Shown here in pieces: positions 30,730-32,513 of a stretch of 32,513 nt of DNA. Numbering within the stretch: the stretch's first letter is position 1; the number at the start of each line of letters is the position of its first letter. A program made the translations under genes and the position numbers. The notes beneath the pieces were generated by a model, which saw nothing but the letters and a program-made list of their open reading frames with translations, did no database searches and was not told where the DNA came from. Source of the DNA: an uncultured Methylococcaceae bacterium (lineage in GTDB: Bacteria > Pseudomonadota > Gammaproteobacteria > Methylococcales > Methylococcaceae); contig CAIZPP010000200.1 of assembly GCA_903934875.1 (NCBI GenBank), positions 1 through 32,513 of the forward strand. Reading direction: 5' to 3'.

Positions 30730-32093
30730 ACCATGAAGATATTTTTGTCAGTCTCTACGTTTTGCTTATTTCACTGTATGCGATACGGTATTTTGCCAGG
30801 TTGCACTGGTATCGAGGCGAAATCTTAAAGCAGATAGGCAATCGGGCTATGCCATCGTATAGAGAGTACATGAAAACGGTGGCGAAGCTTAATGGCCTAG
30901 GCCGGGATGCCAGCTTTACCAAAGCGGCAGACGTGATCAATTTGGGCAGGGTGCTAAAGGGGGCGGGCTTGAACATGCGCATGTACCTCTCCATACCCGG
31001 CTTGCTAGTAGGTTTGGGAGTGCTCGGCACATTCATCGGGTTTTCCATGACGCTTTGGTCTATTGAAACCATCTTGGACAACGCCAACCCACTGGATGGC
31101 ATGAAAAAGCTATTTTCCTCAGTAAAATTCGCATTTTTTACATCGGTGACAGGCATGTTTTGGTCATTGTCGTTTTCAAAATACGAAAAATGGGTTTTTA
31201 ATGGCTTGGAAACAAAACTACAAAACCTTTGCGCAAGTTTGGATACTAAATATTATAAAGCGCATGAAGAATACATGAGAGAGACTTTGTTAGGGCTGCA
31301 CAATGGACTGGAAGGTACTCTAATTAACAATATCAGCAATAGTTTTGCTTTAATTAACCATCATTTTGAGGAAAAAATTGCAGAGTTGCTCCGTGGGCCT
31401 ACGAATGCGCTAAGACAACAATCCGAAGCTCTAGGCCGGCAATTAACCGCATGGGAAAACTCACTAAAAAAGCAATACCTCACCTTACACAGCGCCACTA
31501 CGCAATTGGAATCCTTATTGGCTTTGCTGCAAGACAGAGTGGACGCAATACAAGTACAGATTGAAGCCATCAATGGCGAAGTGCAGTCCCATGCTCAGCA
31601 GTGGACAGTGGCTTTTGGCACACAAGCCGCCCTACTAAGACAGCAAGAGGGTTCCATAGAAAAACTGCGCTTACTCATTGCCGCAATACCGGGCATGGCT
31701 GTCGATCTTGGCAAAATCAACCAAGCGTTCGAAGAGGCTGTAAAGTCGTTCGCATCCACTGAACAATCACTTAGCCTAGGTGCCAAAGACATGAACGCAT
31801 CCGTCCAATCCCTCAGCCAACTCACGGCCCCCTTGCGGCAACTCAGTGACAACACCCAATCCATCCAGTCATCAGTGCAACTACTTGAAACGAGTATCGC
31901 CGCCGAAAGCACCAGTTTGCATAACATGGTGGAAGCCTTGGACCTGTCTGTGGCAAACCTGCTGAAGGGGCTGGATGATTCCATTGAAAAGCGTTTGGAA
32001 CGCACCAACCTGCTGTTACAAGACTACTTTACTGAGATTGATAAAATCGCGGAAAAAATTGTTGCCACCTACAGAATTTTAGACATCAAATAA
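30726..32093 (+). CDS. MotA/TolQ/ExbB-like (ZorA-like) membrane protein with coiled-coil tail
   Basis: 455 residues. TM1 is at about 7-23. The core pair SIPGLLVGLGVLGTFIGFSMTLW (89-111) and VKFAFFTSVTGMFWSLSFS (133-151) matches stator A subunits of the MotA/ExbB class, including ZorA of Zorya. After that, about 300 residues are helical and coiled-coil (repeated Gln/Leu/Ser heptad-like stretches), as in the ZorA tail. Such subunits use ion flow with a B-type partner, which is not found in the 420 bases after this gene. The ATG overlaps the kinase stop. The last seven codons and the stop lie inside a 35-bp dispersed repeat (32070-32103). A stator controlled by the kinase-phosphatase pair is the likely idea, but it is inference. 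Confidence 0.8.
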   Translation: MNHEDIFVSLYVLLISLYAIRYFARLHWYRGEILKQIGNRAMPSYREYMKTVAKLNGLGRDASFTKAADVINLGRVLKGAGLNMRMYLSIPGLLVGLGVLGTFIGFSMTLWSIETILDNANPLDGMKKLFSSVKFAFFTSVTGMFWSLSFSKYEKWVFNGLETKLQNLCASLDTKYYKAHEEYMRETLLGLHNGLEGTLINNISNSFALINHHFEEKIAELLRGPTNALRQQSEALGRQLTAWENSLKKQYLTLHSATTQLESLLALLQDRVDAIQVQIEAINGEVQSHAQQWTVAFGTQAALLRQQEGSIEKLRLLIAAIPGMAVDLGKINQAFEEAVKSFASTEQSLSLGAKDMNASVQSLSQLTAPLRQLSDNTQSIQSSVQLLETSIAAESTSLHNMVEALDLSVANLLKGLDDSIEKRLERTNLLLQDYFTEIDKIAEKIVATYRILDIK

Positions 32094-32103
32094 TTACTTT
32101 ATA
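32070..32103 (+). repeat. 35-bp dispersed repeat, copy 6 (contains stop of MotA-like gene)
   Basis: Matches the copy at 4866-4900 at 27 of 34 positions. It encodes the C-terminal YRILDIK and the TAA stop of the preceding gene. Confidence 0.65.
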
Positions 32104-32212
32104 CATCATTTAGTGTTACTTTTAAAACTAAAATTCTGTACATAAAGATATGTCCATGCTTCTCATACCATTTCCATAAATGTACCTGATTAGGAAGATT
32201 CTTCAGCTATTC

Positions 32213-32513
32213 CGATTTCGGCATGGACCGCCTGACAAATTCGTCTGGAACGAATTTGGACGCGCTAGCGCGGGGCGTAGCCCGAACCGCATGGACGCGG
32301 TGAGCCATCCAGATTAGGAAGATGTTTCAGCAAAACCCAGAACGCCGTCGTTCCGGCATGGATCGCCGGAACCTAGGCTCCATGGATGGCGGGGCTTTGG
32401 GCATCCCTGCTATCTGGATGGCTCACCGCGTCCATGCGGTTCGGGCTACGCCCCGCGCTAGCGCGTCCAAATTCGTTCCAGACGAATTTGTCAGGCGGTC
32501 CATGCCGAAATCG
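32213..32513. repeat. perfect 101-bp inverted repeat with 99-bp spacer
   Basis: 32213-32313 and 32413-32513 are exact reverse complements, and the right arm reaches the window edge, so it may be longer. The arms contain GCGCTAGCGCGGGGC. The spacer begins TTAGGAAGATGTTTCAGC, a direct repeat of sequence just left of the first arm (32190-32208), and includes CGTTCCGGCATGG. No ORF. The remainder of the gap (32104-32212) shows no gene. Confidence 0.9.

Noticed and set aside
28121-32093. A standard Zorya system
   Set aside because: Only a ZorA-like subunit is seen; there is no ZorB, ZorC, ZorD or ZorE in the window, and the partners are TerY-triad genes.

Overview
The window looks like a chromosomal segment of a gammaproteobacterium, most probably a Methylococcales-type methanotroph. 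The support is indirect: a full-length HflD, which is a gammaproteobacterial family; a pyrophosphate-dependent phosphofructokinase of the kind known from methanotrophs; and core genes of about 50-55% GC scattered among many small palindromic repeats. No methane or methanol oxidation gene is present, so the assignment is inference.

Layout. 0-5 kb: panC, panD and a pterin dehydratase (+), mazG-like and hflD (-), a small hypothetical, a YchJ-type SEC-C protein and a metallophosphoesterase pseudogene that has lost its catalytic core. A relic of a DUF46/CDP-archaeol-synthase-like gene lies at its end on the other strand. 5.2-6.1 kb: secreted RNase T2 (-). 6.4-16.7 kb: an accessory, defence-like island entirely on the minus strand. 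It holds a SIR2-NACHT-FGE-like protein with an unknown upstream partner, a STAND-like ATPase with a C-terminal TIR domain, a VapBC-type toxin-antitoxin pair, a small UPF0175-like protein, and a STAND-like ATPase with TPRs and a membrane anchor. 17.1-25 kb: thioredoxin-fold protein, pgk, a small envelope protein, a lipoprotein, RNase P RNA, a small membrane protein, and batD plus a fused batB/batC. 25.1-26.4 kb: pfp with a terminator. 26.5-28.0 kb: an AT-rich three-gene cassette of a stand-alone colicin-E3-type ribonuclease domain, a small acidic protein and an ImmA/IrrE metallopeptidase. 28.1-32.1 kb: four tightly packed genes: TerY-like vWA, PP2C phosphatase, divergent Ser/Thr kinase and a MotA/ZorA-like membrane protein with a long coiled-coil tail.

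The best candidates for undescribed biology are the last two cassettes. The vWA-PP2C-kinase triad is known from Ter-type stress systems, but here it is joined by overlapping start and stop codons to a ZorA-like stator subunit, which suggests a phospho-regulated membrane sensor or motor. The colicin-like RNase, small protein and ImmA peptidase look like a three-part toxin system in which the peptidase could release or sense the toxin. The SIR2-NACHT-FGE-like gene with its unknown partner is a third candidate.

The intergenic regions are filled with small non-autonomous elements. They include a four-copy MITE family (one copy flanked by a 7-bp direct repeat), a 286-bp element with an exact 8-bp target duplication, six copies of a 35-bp repeat that always touches a gene end (twice overlapping a stop codon and once the panC start codon), and a perfect 101-bp inverted repeat at the right edge.
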